Notes: generated by a model from the sequence alone, not told the origin. A DNA stretch of 64,000 nt from Coriobacteriaceae bacterium (GCA_902835305.1 CADFMD010000001.1:186001-250000); one strand, 5' to 3'; counted from the first letter of the stretch, positions 15,111-23,722 are shown. A program made the numbers and translations.

Positions 15111-17855
15111 ATGTCTGAAAAGCGCCGTACCTTTGCCGTCATCGACGGCAACTCGCTCATGCATCGCGCCTTCCACGCCGTGCCGCCGACCATGAACGCG
15201 CCGGACGGTCGCCCCACCAACGCGATCTTTGGTTTTCTGAACATGTTCCTCAAGATGATCGATGCCTTTAATCCCGACGGCGTTGTCGTGGCGTTTGACA
15301 AGGGCAAGCCGCGCGTGCGTATGGAGATGCTGCCGCAGTACAAGGCGCAGCGCCCGCCCATGGACCCCGACCTGCACGCGCAGTTCCCCATGATCAAGGA
15401 GCTGCTCGGTGCGCTCAATGTGCCGATTCTGCAGTCCGAGGGCTGGGAAGGCGACGATATCCTGGGAACCATGGCGCGCTTGGGTGAGGAGGCCGGCTGC
15501 GACATGCTGCTGGTGACCGGTGATCGCGATATGTATCAGCTCGTGACTGAGCACGTCAACGTGGTCTCGACTCGTAAGGGCCTGTCCGACGTGGCGATCA
15601 TGACGCCCGAGAGCGTGGACGATCTGTATCACGGCATCACGCCGGCGCTCGTGCCCGACTTTTATGGTCTGAAGGGCGACACGTCCGATAACATTCCCGG
15701 CGTACCGGGCATCGGCCCCAAAAAGGCGAGCGCGCTCATTGCGCAGTACGGTAGCCTGGACGAGGTCATCGCACACGCCGATGAGGTCAAGGGCAAGATG
15801 GGCGAAAACCTGCGCGCACACATCGACGACGCGCTGCTGAGCCGTAAGGTGGCGACCATCCGCACCGATGCACCCGTTGAGCTCGATTTTGAGGCGACGT
15901 CCTTCCCGGCGTTTTCCGCCGATGAGGTTTCCGCGGCGCTGGGCACGCTTGGTATCACCGCCATGCAGAACCGTTTCTTGGCGCTGATCGGCGGCGAGGG
16001 CGGGGCAGCTGCCAGCACGTTTGAGATTCCCGCCGTTTTGCGCGCAGCCGCCGGCGATGCTGGCGCGCTTGGTGCCGTTGCGGCTGAGGTCTCCCGCGTG
16101 ATTGATGCCGGCGAGTGGGTCGCCGCCGTGGTGGACGATGACAAGGAAGAGGGCGCGCTCTTTGGGCTGACGCGCACGCTGTGGTTGGCGACGTCCAAGG
16201 GCCTGTTTGCGCTCGAGGAGGGCGACAGCGGTGCGGCGGCTGAGGTTGAGGGCTTCAACTTCGCCCACGGCGTGATTGCCGGCGTGCTCGCGCGTCTGTT
16301 TATGGAAGGCCGTGTGGCGAGCCCGGACATGAAGGCACTGCTGCATGAGCTTTCGCCCATCGATTCTTCTGAGCTCGAGCTCATGGATCCGCTGGCAGTC
16401 GATTCCACGCGCATCTTCGATACCGTTGTTGCCGCCTACCTGTTGGATTCCGACCGCTCCGAGTTTGACGAGGTGTATCTGGCCGATACGTATCTGCAGA
16501 TGGCGCTGCCTGCGGCGCGCGGCGCAGAGGGTGCTGGCGAGGACGCTCCTGCGCCCGCCGCTCGCACGGCGGCCTTGACGCTGGCGCTGGTTGCACCGCT
16601 GCGTGACCGCATGGCCCGCGAGAACGCCGCCAACGTGTTCGATGGGATCGAGATGCCGCTCGTGCCGGTGCTTGCCAAGATGGAGCGCGCGGGCATGCTC
16701 GTGGACCCCGACCGCCTGCACAGTCTGTCCGAGGGCCTGGCGACCCAGATTGCCGAGGTCGAGCGCAGCATTCGCGACCTGGCCGGCGACGAGACCTTTA
16801 ACATCGGCAGCCCCATGCAACTCTCGCACGTGCTGTTTGATGTTATGGGACTTCCGACCAAGGGCCTCAAAAAGACCAAGCGCGGCTACTATTCGACCAA
16901 CGCCAAGGTGCTGAGCGACCTTGCCCGCGACCACGAGATCGTGCGCCTGATTTTGGACTGGCGTGAGAAGTCCAAGATTAAGTCGACCTATCTGGACACG
17001 CTGGGCCCGCTGCGCCGTGGTGACGGGCGTGTGCACACCACGTACAACCAGACCATCACCGCGACGGGGCGCCTGTCTTCGAGCGACCCCAATCTGCAAA
17101 ACATTCCGACGCGCTCGGAGCTGGGACGTACCGTCAAGACGGCGTTCTCGGCAGGCGAGGGCAGCGTCTTTTTGGCGGTGGACTACTCACAGATCGAGCT
17201 GCGCCTGCTCGCGCATCTTTCGGGCGACGAGCATCTGGTGCGCGCCTTTAACGAGGGCGAGGACTTCCATGCCGAGACGGCCGCGCGCGTATTTGGCGTG
17301 CCGGTGTCCGAGGTGACGCCCGACCTGCGCAGCCGCGCCAAGGCCGTGAACTTCGGCATCGTGTATGGTCAGCAGGCTTACGGTCTGTCGCAGTCGCTGC
17401 ATATCTCGATGGCCGAGGCGCGCGACATGATTGACCGCTACTACGAGGCATACCCGGGCGTGCGCACGTTCCTCGACAACGTGGTGGCGCGTGCCAAGCA
17501 GACGGGTTACGCCGAGACCATGTACGGCCGTCGTCGCCATATTCCCGAGCTCAAGGCCAAAAACCCGCAACTCCGCGGCTTTGGCGAGCGCACGGCCATG
17601 AACCATCCCATGCAGGGCACCGCCGCCGATATCATCAAGATCGCGATGGCCCGCGTAAGCCGCCGCCTGGAAGAAGAAGGCTTTGCCGCCCATATGATCC
17701 TGCAGGTACACGACGAACTGGACTTTGAGTGCCCCGTCGATGAAGTCGAGCGCCTCACCGCCATGGTCCGCGACGTCATGGAACACGTAGTAGACCTCCG
17801 CGTACCGTTGATCGCCGAAGCCAGCACCGGCATAACCTGGGCCGACGCGAAATAG
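15111..17855 (+). CDS. polA: DNA polymerase I
   Basis: Repair and Okazaki-fragment polymerase, 914 aa. The 5'-3' exonuclease domain covers about 1-290 (FAVIDGNSLMHRAFHAVPP, VVAFDKGKPRVR, EGWEGDDILGTMA, TGDRDMYQLV, GLKGDTSDNIPGVPGIGPKK). Residues about 300-520 occupy the place of the proofreading domain but lack the DxE and other acidic residues, so proofreading is probably absent. The polymerase domain has motif A (DYSQIELRLLAHLSGDE), the O helix (RSRAKAVNFGIVYGQQAYGL) and motif C (LQVHDELDFECP). ATG 15111 is chosen over an upstream frame because the protein then begins MSEKRRTFAVIDGN. Confidence 0.96.
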   Translation: MSEKRRTFAVIDGNSLMHRAFHAVPPTMNAPDGRPTNAIFGFLNMFLKMIDAFNPDGVVVAFDKGKPRVRMEMLPQYKAQRPPMDPDLHAQFPMIKELLGALNVPILQSEGWEGDDILGTMARLGEEAGCDMLLVTGDRDMYQLVTEHVNVVSTRKGLSDVAIMTPESVDDLYHGITPALVPDFYGLKGDTSDNIPGVPGIGPKKASALIAQYGSLDEVIAHADEVKGKMGENLRAHIDDALLSRKVATIRTDAPVELDFEATSFPAFSADEVSAALGTLGITAMQNRFLALIGGEGGAAASTFEIPAVLRAAAGDAGALGAVAAEVSRVIDAGEWVAAVVDDDKEEGALFGLTRTLWLATSKGLFALEEGDSGAAAEVEGFNFAHGVIAGVLARLFMEGRVASPDMKALLHELSPIDSSELELMDPLAVDSTRIFDTVVAAYLLDSDRSEFDEVYLADTYLQMALPAARGAEGAGEDAPAPAARTAALTLALVAPLRDRMARENAANVFDGIEMPLVPVLAKMERAGMLVDPDRLHSLSEGLATQIAEVERSIRDLAGDETFNIGSPMQLSHVLFDVMGLPTKGLKKTKRGYYSTNAKVLSDLARDHEIVRLILDWREKSKIKSTYLDTLGPLRRGDGRVHTTYNQTITATGRLSSSDPNLQNIPTRSELGRTVKTAFSAGEGSVFLAVDYSQIELRLLAHLSGDEHLVRAFNEGEDFHAETAARVFGVPVSEVTPDLRSRAKAVNFGIVYGQQAYGLSQSLHISMAEARDMIDRYYEAYPGVRTFLDNVVARAKQTGYAETMYGRRRHIPELKAKNPQLRGFGERTAMNHPMQGTAADIIKIAMARVSRRLEEEGFAAHMILQVHDELDFECPVDEVERLTAMVRDVMEHVVDLRVPLIAEASTGITWADAK

Positions 17856-17912
17856 GGAAGCACTCCGTAAGGCAAGCTCGCCCAAGACGCAAGCCCCCAC
17901 ATACTTAAGATT

Positions 17913-17943
17913 TGGGACAAACACTACTGATTAATTTGTCCCA
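17913..17943. repeat. 31-nt GGGACAAA hairpin, copy 1
   Basis: TGGGACAAA (17913-17921) pairs exactly with TTTGTCCCA (17935-17943). The 13-nt loop contains CTGATTA. A second copy at 30213-30243 differs at six positions, two of which compensate each other in the stem. Confidence 0.75.
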
Positions 17944-17956
17944 CAGTAACCAAAAC

Positions 17957-17993
17957 AGAGGGGAGCCCCTTCCAACAAGGGGCTCCCCTCTGC
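17957..17993 (-). terminator. Terminator, mainly for the minus-strand HAD gene
   Basis: GAGGGGAGCCCCTT pairs with AAGGGGCTCCCCTC around a 5-nt loop. Read on the minus strand it is followed by TGTTTT; on the plus strand the tail is weak. Confidence 0.65.
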
Positions 17994-18194
17994 TCAAATC
18001 ATTTCAGCTAAGTATCTAGACACTCAAGACGCCATCTTGGCGGCAGGAAAGTAAACCTAGGACCTGGCCGGGCGGCGCGGATTAGTTTTTCGTAGATTCC
18101 GCACGAGCCGGAAAGCACTTAATGTGCTTTCCGAGCGAGCCCAGGACCTGACCGAACAAAAATCAAACGGCCGGCCCCGGGCATGGCGGCGAGT

Positions 18195-19022
18195 TTAACG
18201 AGCCGCCAAGATAGCGTCGATGAGCGTCAGTACGCCCCCGTCGTTGTTGCTCGGAATGCGCCACTTAGCATGCGCGTTCATATGCTCCTCGGCGTTGTCC
18301 ACGATAAAGCTATGTCCGACGCGCTCCAGCATGGGGATATCGTTGTACGTATCGCCCACGGCGGCGGCGTCGGCGATATCGATGTCCAGGTGCTCGCATA
18401 GGTGCGCGACGCCGGCGCCCTTGTCGACGCCCAAGTTCATGAAGTCGATCCACTCGCGCCCGGCATTGGTGACGTAGAGCTTGTCCGAGAACTCGGGGCT
18501 ATAGGTCTCGCGGAATGCGGGCTCGGCATCGTAGGCGGGGAAGAAGATCGAGATCTTGTTGGACTCGATATCAATGCCCTCAAAGCTGTCGACGTAGTTG
18601 ATTGTGTTGTAGTAGACGCTGATCTCGTCGTGGTATTGATGGTCGCGGGCAAGAACGTAGAACTCGTCGAAGCAGCACAGGACGGGGACAGCGCGAGGAT
18701 CCTCCGAGGCGCGGCTCAAGACCTGCTGGTACAGCTCCACGTCGATAATGCTCTTATAGATATAGCTGCCACGATAGATCACGCATGCGCCGTTGTCGGG
18801 ACAAAAGGCGAGGCGGTTCTTGATGCCCTCGAACATCTCTTCGAGCTTGGGGGCGGGACGTCCGCTGGCGGGGCAGAATACGATGCCGGCTTCGGCGAGC
18901 TTGTCCAGGCGTTCGTCAAGGCCTTGCGGCAGCACGCGCTCGTCGGTCAGCAGTGTCTTGTCCATGTCGACGGCGATGAGCTTAATGTTTCCGATATTGG
19001 CGTCCGATTCGTAAGTTTGCAT
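18195..19022 (-). CDS. HAD-superfamily (Cof-type) phosphatase
   Basis: A 275-aa HAD type IIB phosphatase. Motif I is LIAVDMDKTLLTDE, motif II is in CPASGRP, the motif III Lys is probably in NLGVDKGAGV, and motif IV is AAVGDTYNDIPML. The cap region lies at about 85-200. Such enzymes dephosphorylate sugar phosphates or flavin-type substrates; the actual substrate cannot be read from sequence. It is divergent from the argG leader region. Confidence 0.9.
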   Translation of the reverse strand: MQTYESDANIGNIKLIAVDMDKTLLTDERVLPQGLDERLDKLAEAGIVFCPASGRPAPKLEEMFEGIKNRLAFCPDNGACVIYRGSYIYKSIIDVELYQQVLSRASEDPRAVPVLCCFDEFYVLARDHQYHDEISVYYNTINYVDSFEGIDIESNKISIFFPAYDAEPAFRETYSPEFSDKLYVTNAGREWIDFMNLGVDKGAGVAHLCEHLDIDIADAAAVGDTYNDIPMLERVGHSFIVDNAEEHMNAHAKWRIPSNNDGGVLTLIDAILAAR

Positions 19023-19295
19023 AAAAGCGAGCCTTTCGTTTCGAAATTGTTTCAGACGTTATAACCATCAACTCGTAGTCAGGCGTATTTTCGCAGGATT
19101 GGCGCGCGTTTGCATCTTCATTCACAAAGTAATGAAAAAACTTTTCAGAAATTTGAAGTTGTCGCTTGTACAGCAGGCACTTTAGCGTAATATAGCGATC
19201 ATCGAAAACGGAGACGGAAAACAACCGTTTACCGAGGAAAAGGTACCGTTTACGATATAAGAATTGCGCCCGGCGATAGGTGAAAGGAGAGGCAG
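19023..19295. other. Divergent promoter region upstream of the argG leader
   Basis: There is no gene here. A candidate ARG-box-like half palindrome TGCATCTTCATTCA lies at 19111-19124, and a sigma-70 promoter at 19166-19193. The remainder is AT-rich relative to the window. Confidence 0.45.
19166..19193 (+). promoter_or_regulatory. Candidate sigma-70 promoter for the argG leader
   Basis: TTGTAC (19166-19171), a 16-nt spacer and TAATAT (19188-19193). It lies about 100 nt before the leader peptide start. Confidence 0.5.
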
Positions 19296-19370
19296 ATGCA
19301 GTTCGTAAAGATCATCACTACTGCAGACAATGCCATCCGACGCCAGCGCGCAATTTCCCGACGACGATAA
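19296..19370 (+). CDS. Arginine-rich leader peptide upstream of argG
   Basis: A 24-codon ORF with a strong ribosome site (GAAAGGAGAG, 6 nt upstream of ATG). It encodes a peptide that begins MQFVKIITTADNAI and ends RRQRAISRRR, with the three consecutive CGA Arg codons placed immediately before the stop. Six of its last ten residues are Arg. It lies 204 nt upstream of argG, which makes arginine. Hairpins overlap and follow it, ending in a terminator-like structure at 19435-19480. This is the arrangement expected of a ribosome-mediated attenuator sensing charged tRNA-Arg. The ORF is seen directly; its role is inference. Confidence 0.7.
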   Translation: MQFVKIITTADNAIRRQRAISRRR

Positions 19371-19523
19371 CAATCGTCTCTGTCCGCATGGGGCGAATTG
19401 CCTCAACAGAGTCATTTTGAGGTCGTTGGGTTTTAGCACGACATAGACGCATGTTTCTAGGGCATGTTGTGCTGCTTTTTGCTATTTAACCTGATATTGC
19501 ACGGTTTTTGACCTCGAAATGAC
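19365..19523 (+). promoter_or_regulatory. Putative arginine attenuator region
   Basis: GACGAT/ATCGTC (19363-19378) folds over the last Arg codons and stop. CTCTGT (19378-19383) pairs with ACAGAG (19406-19411) around an inner GGGGC/GCCTC stem. GTCGT (19422-19426) can pair with ACGAC (19438-19442), which is also the left arm of the terminator, giving alternative folds. An outer 14-nt inverted repeat (19411-19424 with 19510-19523, one mismatch) encloses the terminator. Confidence 0.5.
19435..19480 (+). terminator. Terminator-like hairpin before argG
   Basis: AGCACGACAT (19435-19444) pairs with ATGTTGTGCT (19464-19473, one G-U), followed after GC by TTTTT. It lies between the leader peptide and argG. 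Confidence 0.55.
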
Positions 19524-19574
19524 TTGCAACTGACCGATGTTCTAACTAGCTACCAAGGGCGAAAGGAAACAGCC

Positions 19575-20801
19575 ATGAGCAAGGAAAAAGTCGTTCTCGC
19601 ATATTCCGGTGGTCTTGATACATCCGTATGTGTCAAGTGGCTCCAGGATGAGAAGAATCTTGATGTCGTTTGCGTCTGCGGCAACGTGGGCCAGGAGGAG
19701 ACCGGCCTGGATGCCAAGAAGCAGAAGGCGCTCGACCTGGGCGTTCTCGATTGCCAGGTGCTCGACCTGCGCGACGAGTTCTCCGATGAGTTCCTGACTA
19801 AGGCCATCGCCGCAAATTCCATGTACGAGAACAAGTACCCGCTGCTCTCCGCCCTGTCTCGCCCGCTGCTCGCCAAGAAGCTTGTCGAGGTCGCTCACGA
19901 GTTTGGCGCCACGTATGTCGCCCACGGCTGCACCGGCAAGGGTAACGACCAGGTTCGTTTTGAGGCTGCGGTCAAGGCCCTCGACCCCGAGCTTAAGGTT
20001 ATCGCCCCCGTTCGCGAGTGGGATCTGAAGTGCCGTCCCGACGAGGTTGCCTATGCTCACGCCCATAACGTGCCGGTTCCCGAGGGTGCCAACGACAACC
20101 CCTATTCCATCGACGACAACCTGTGGGGTCGTGCCATTGAGTGCGGTCACCTGGAGGATCCCTGGAACGAGCCGCTCGACGACGCCTGGGTTATGACCAA
20201 GAATCCTGAGGACACGCCCGACACCCCGACGTATACCGAGATTGAGTTTGAGGTCGGCAAGCCCGTCGCCGTCGACGGCAAGAAGATGAAGCTCTCCGAG
20301 ATCGTCATCGCCCTCAATAAGATTGCGGGCGACAACGGCTTTGGCCGTCTCGACCTGGTCGAGGATCGTCTGGTGGGCCTCAAGAGCCGCGAGTGCTATG
20401 AGGTTCCCGGCGCCCTGACGCTCATCACCGCCCACAAGGCGCTCGAGGACATTTGCGTTGAGGGCGACCTGCTCAAGACTAAGATTAAGCTCGAGCAGGA
20501 TTGGGCCACCGCCGTGTACAACGGCCAGTGGTACAGCCCACTCAAAAACGCGCTCGACGCCTTTATGGCCGACACCCAGAAGTTCGTGACCGGCACCGTC
20601 CGTCTGAAGTTCTTTAAGGGCAACTGCCATGTCGTCGGCCGCAAGAGCCCCTTCAGCCTCTACGACTACGGTCTGGCCACCTACGACCGCGACACCACGT
20701 TTGACGAGAAGGCCAGCGCCGGCTTTATCGAGATCGATACGCTGTCGCTCAAGACGTGGGCTAAGGTCCAGGGTCCCAGCTCTGCTGCCGCCCAGGCCTA
20801 G
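19575..20801 (+). CDS. argG: Argininosuccinate synthase
   Basis: ArgG joins citrulline and aspartate with ATP to form argininosuccinate. The protein is 408 aa, and ATG 19575 follows GAAAGGA. The ATP pyrophosphatase P-loop is VVLAYSGGLDTSVCVKWL (about residues 6-23). Other family motifs are HGCTGKGNDQVRFE, PVREWDLK, SIDDNLWGRAIECG, LITAHKALEDI and VVGRKSPFSLYDYGLATYD at the C-terminus. It is under the putative arginine leader. argH follows after about 520 bp that contain a terminator and a small ORF, so the two genes may be separate transcription units. Confidence 0.97.
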   Translation: MSKEKVVLAYSGGLDTSVCVKWLQDEKNLDVVCVCGNVGQEETGLDAKKQKALDLGVLDCQVLDLRDEFSDEFLTKAIAANSMYENKYPLLSALSRPLLAKKLVEVAHEFGATYVAHGCTGKGNDQVRFEAAVKALDPELKVIAPVREWDLKCRPDEVAYAHAHNVPVPEGANDNPYSIDDNLWGRAIECGHLEDPWNEPLDDAWVMTKNPEDTPDTPTYTEIEFEVGKPVAVDGKKMKLSEIVIALNKIAGDNGFGRLDLVEDRLVGLKSRECYEVPGALTLITAHKALEDICVEGDLLKTKIKLEQDWATAVYNGQWYSPLKNALDAFMADTQKFVTGTVRLKFFKGNCHVVGRKSPFSLYDYGLATYDRDTTFDEKASAGFIEIDTLSLKTWAKVQGPSSAAAQA

Positions 20802-20954
20802 CGCCTCCTTTCCTTGGTATTCGCGCGGCCCATCCGCGTGATACATAACGGGCGCACGGGGTCCCTACCTTTCGTTATGCTTGCTGACACTTCTTAACAT
20901 CGGTGGCCCCTACGTTCCGCCCGCATATATGATGCCGCGTCTGCGGCTGAGTCC

Positions 20955-20984
20955 GAGCCCCGCCGGGGTTGTCCGGCGGGGCTC
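20955..20984 (+). terminator. Terminator-like hairpin after argG
   Basis: GAGCCCCGCCGG (20955-20966) pairs exactly with CCGGCGGGGCTC (20973-20984) around GGTTGT, followed by CTTCTATC. The T run is poor. Confidence 0.6.
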
Positions 20985-21034
20985 CTTCTATCAATTTGGC
21001 GGCTCTGCGCCTATATATATGAGGAGTATCCATT

Positions 21035-21205
21035 ATGTTTAATGCTATCGCGCATGCTCTACTTGCCCTCGCGCCCGAGTTCGATGCTGCAAAGGTCGAG
21101 GACGTCCCTATGAGCCTGAAGGCCTGGGTCGATGGTTCGCAGGGCAACATCCGAAGGGAGACGCTGGGCGCCAAGTGCATGGTGCGTCACTTCTTTGCAA
21201 ATTAG
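21035..21205 (+). CDS. Small hypothetical protein between argG and argH
   Basis: A 56-codon ORF with GAGGAG 8 nt before ATG 21035. The sequence starts MFNAIAHALLALAPEFDAAK, continues VEDVPMSLKAWVDG and ends GAKCMVRHFFAN. The first half is a likely amphipathic helix. I do not recognise a family. Its ribosome site, codon composition similar to its neighbours and position between two arginine genes favour a real gene, but it is short enough to arise by chance. Confidence 0.5.
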   Translation: MFNAIAHALLALAPEFDAAKVEDVPMSLKAWVDGSQGNIRRETLGAKCMVRHFFAN

Positions 21206-21324
21206 CTACATGGCCCCCGCGCACGGCGGGGAGTGTGTAAAACTAGCGGTTGAAAAATCGCTTTAGCGACAGGGCGCATTGCTTTGGGCGCTTGTTTTGG
21301 TATTTGATGAAAGGGGACGGTTCC

Positions 21325-22755
21325 ATGGCTCTTTGGGGCGGTCGTTTTGAGGCGGGTGTGGCCGAGGTCACGCAGGAGTTTGGCGCGTCGCTGCCGGTCG
21401 ACAAACATCTCTATAAGCAGGATATCGCCGGCTCTAAGGCGCATGCCAAGATGCTAGCGGCCCAGGGCATTATCAGCGCCGAGGACGAGCAGGCGATTGC
21501 CGAGGGCCTGACCGGAATCGAACAGGATATCGATGCCGGCAACTTCACCTTCGATATCAACGACGAGGACATTCATATGTCCATCGAGAGCGAGCTGACC
21601 CGTCGTATCGGCGAGGCGGGCAAGCGCCTGCATACCGGGCGTTCGCGCAACGACCAAGTGGCGACCGATACGCGCCTGGGCGTCAAGGCGCTGGCCAAGG
21701 AGCTCATGGAGGCCAATCTTGAACTGCGCCATGTGCTGGTGGATGCGGCTAAAAAGTACGACAAGGTGATTCTGCCGGGCTATACGCACATGCAGCATGC
21801 TCAGCCCGTGCTGCTCTCGCATCATCTGCTGGCGTATTCCTGGATGTTCGCGCGCGACTTTACACGCCTGAAGGCCGCCTTTGACGCCGCTGACAACTGC
21901 CCGCTGGGTGCTGCCGCTCTTGCCGGTACGAGCTATCCACTCGATCGTCAGATGACGGCTGCCGAACTTGGCTTTGCGGGTGTGATTCCCAACTCGCTCG
22001 ATGCGGTTTCCGACCGTGATTTCCTGCTCGACCTGCATTATGCCGGCTCCGTCATGGCGATGCACCTGTCGCGTCTTTCCGAGGAGATCGTGCTGTGGTC
22101 GAGCTCCGAATTTGGCTTTATCACGCTTTCCGACTCCTACTCCACCGGTTCGTCCATCATGCCGCAGAAGAAGAACCCCGACTTTGCCGAGCTTATCCGC
22201 GGCAAGAGCGGTCGAGTCTATGGCAACCTGGTTCAGCTGCTCGTGACCATGAAGGGCTTGCCGCTCGCTTATAACAAGGACTTGCAGGAGGACAAGGAGG
22301 GCGCGCTCGATACCGCCCATACGCTCATGCAGTGCCTGTCTGTTATGGCCGGTATGATTTCGACCTGGACCGTCAACGAAGATGCCATGGCGCGCGAGTG
22401 CGGCGTGGGGCACCTTGCCGCCACCGATGTTGCCGATTACCTGGCCAAGCGTGGTCTGCCGTTCCGCGAGGCGCATGCCGTGGTGGGGCATCTGGTCCTG
22501 ATGTGCGAGAAGCGTGGCTGCAATCTTGAGGACCTGCCGTTTGAGGTGTTCCAGGAGGCAAGCCCGCTCTTTGAGCGCAATATTACCGAGGCGCTCGATA
22601 TCCCGTCGATTGTCGCTGCGCGCACGACCGAGGGCGGCACCGCCCCTGCCGCCGTTGCCGTACAGCTGCAACGTGCCGAGGCAAAGCTCGTTGCCGATGA
22701 AGGCGTGTTTGGATCGCTGACCAAGGTCGTCGAGATTGGCCACGGTGCAAAGTAG
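21325..22755 (+). CDS. argH: Argininosuccinate lyase
   Basis: ArgH splits argininosuccinate into arginine and fumarate, the last arginine step. The protein is 476 aa. ATG 21325 follows GAAAGGGG. It starts MALWGGRFEAGVAEVTQEFG, typical for the family. Motifs are HMSIESELTRRIGEAGKRLH, TGRSRNDQVATD, GYTHMQHAQPV and the fumarase/aspartase signature GSSIMPQKKNPDFAE with the mobile catalytic Ser loop. A terminator follows at 22809-22845. Confidence 0.97.
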   Translation: MALWGGRFEAGVAEVTQEFGASLPVDKHLYKQDIAGSKAHAKMLAAQGIISAEDEQAIAEGLTGIEQDIDAGNFTFDINDEDIHMSIESELTRRIGEAGKRLHTGRSRNDQVATDTRLGVKALAKELMEANLELRHVLVDAAKKYDKVILPGYTHMQHAQPVLLSHHLLAYSWMFARDFTRLKAAFDAADNCPLGAAALAGTSYPLDRQMTAAELGFAGVIPNSLDAVSDRDFLLDLHYAGSVMAMHLSRLSEEIVLWSSSEFGFITLSDSYSTGSSIMPQKKNPDFAELIRGKSGRVYGNLVQLLVTMKGLPLAYNKDLQEDKEGALDTAHTLMQCLSVMAGMISTWTVNEDAMARECGVGHLAATDVADYLAKRGLPFREAHAVVGHLVLMCEKRGCNLEDLPFEVFQEASPLFERNITEALDIPSIVAARTTEGGTAPAAVAVQLQRAEAKLVADEGVFGSLTKVVEIGHGAK

Positions 22756-23140
22756 GGGTTTGGCTGAAGCGGCTTTGCCTATTTATTGATAAATCGTTTT
22801 TGCTTTTACGGGCGTCTGCTGGTGCGGGCGCCCGTATTTTATTGCTATGGGAGAAGGGCTTGTCGAGAACTTCTGTAGGACCTTTGGGCAGGTTGTGAAG
22901 GGGGTACGTTCACGGGCGGCAATCGACCGTCCGCTCGGTTCGATGCGGTTGATGCGCGGTCGGATGGTACTCTAATCGGGCTTCAAAACAAAAGTGACAC
23001 AAATGGAACGCTTTAATAAATTGTAACGTTTCAAAACACAGCTTTCTGTTTAACTGCAGCTAAAACTCTGTTACGATGCAGTCCAGGCGGGTGCCGGAAT
23101 GGGACTTGGGCACGCGCGAACCTACTTGAAAGGCTACCTT
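22756..23140. other. argH-ndk intergenic region
   Basis: It contains the argH terminator (ACGGGCG with CGCCCGT, 22808-22836, then ATTTTATT) and an AT-rich promoter-like stretch at 22980-23080 upstream of ndk. I see no gene. Confidence 0.6.
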
Positions 23141-23545
23141 ATGGCTATCGAGAAGACCTTCATCATGATTAAGCCCGACGCCGTGCGTGACCGTAAGATC
23201 GGCGAGATCGTCGCTCGCATTGAGCGTAGCGGCCTTGTCATCGAGCGCATGGAGATGACCACGCTCGAGCGCGCTACCGTCGAGGAGCACTACGCCCATC
23301 TGGCCGACAAGCCCTTCTTTGGCGGTCTCTGTGACTTTATGACGAGCGGTCCGGTCGTCAAGATGGTCGTTTCCGGTCTCTCCGCTGTCTCCAAGATGCG
23401 CACCCTTATGGGTGCTACCAACCCGCTTGATGCTGCTCCCGGCACCATTCGCGGCGACTTCGCTGTCGATGTCAACGCCAACGTGATTCACGGCTCCGAC
23501 TGCCTGGAGAACGCCGAGATCGAGATCAAGCGCTTCTTTGGCTAA
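23141..23545 (+). CDS. ndk: Nucleoside diphosphate kinase
   Basis: Ndk balances NTP pools by phosphate transfer through a phospho-histidine. The protein is 134 aa, and ATG 23141 follows GAAAGGCT. It starts MAIEKTFIMIKPDAVRDR. The active-site His lies in the family motif NVIHGSDCLENAEIEI near residue 117, and the substrate Arg motif is GATNPLDAAPGTIRGDF. Compact and complete, it ends in a strong terminator at 23584-23617. Confidence 0.97.
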   Translation: MAIEKTFIMIKPDAVRDRKIGEIVARIERSGLVIERMEMTTLERATVEEHYAHLADKPFFGGLCDFMTSGPVVKMVVSGLSAVSKMRTLMGATNPLDAAPGTIRGDFAVDVNANVIHGSDCLENAEIEIKRFFG

Positions 23546-23583
23546 ACCAGCTTTGACTCCTTAAAGCTGTTAGCGTGTGGCTT

Positions 23584-23617
23584 TGGCGCCGCGGAATTCC
23601 ATCCGCGGCGCCCTTTT
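23584..23617 (+). terminator. Intrinsic terminator after ndk
   Basis: GGCGCCGCGGA pairs with TCCGCGGCGCC, followed by CTTTTTATT. Confidence 0.88.
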
Positions 23618-23623
23618 TATTCC

Positions 23624-23656
23624 AGTAGATTTTTGGTAACCGCTTAGAAATCTACT
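23624..23656. repeat. Solitary REP-like hairpin
   Basis: AGTAGATTT (23624-23632) pairs exactly with AAATCTACT (23648-23656) around a 15-nt loop. The AGTAGATTTTTGG start is identical to the ends of the transposase unit at 1876-2791. Like the left end there, it sits directly after the T run of a terminator (the minus-strand rpiB terminator, GGGGGCTCTTT). Confidence 0.75.
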
Positions 23657-23722
23657 AAAGAGCCCCCGTCCGGATGTTTCTTCCGGGCGGGGGCTGGCGT
23701 TAGCGTATGGCTTTGTAGGTCT

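Larger units (their letters stand above)
17856..18194. other. Hairpin-rich intergenic region between polA and a HAD gene
   Basis: No coding frame is convincing. It holds a 31-nt hairpin (17913-17943), a 14-bp terminator-like stem near 17958-17991 that ends in TGTTTT on the minus strand, and a perfect 10-bp palindrome (18109-18118 with 18124-18133). It also holds a 14-nt direct repeat around AGGACCTG (18057-18070 and 18141-18154). As the polA and HAD genes converge here, part is their 3' untranslated sequence. Confidence 0.6.

Noticed and set aside
19542..20846. A 434-codon open frame antisense to argG
   Set aside because: It is a shadow of argG caused by high GC and strong codon bias; it has no ribosome site and no recognisable protein, while argG is certain.
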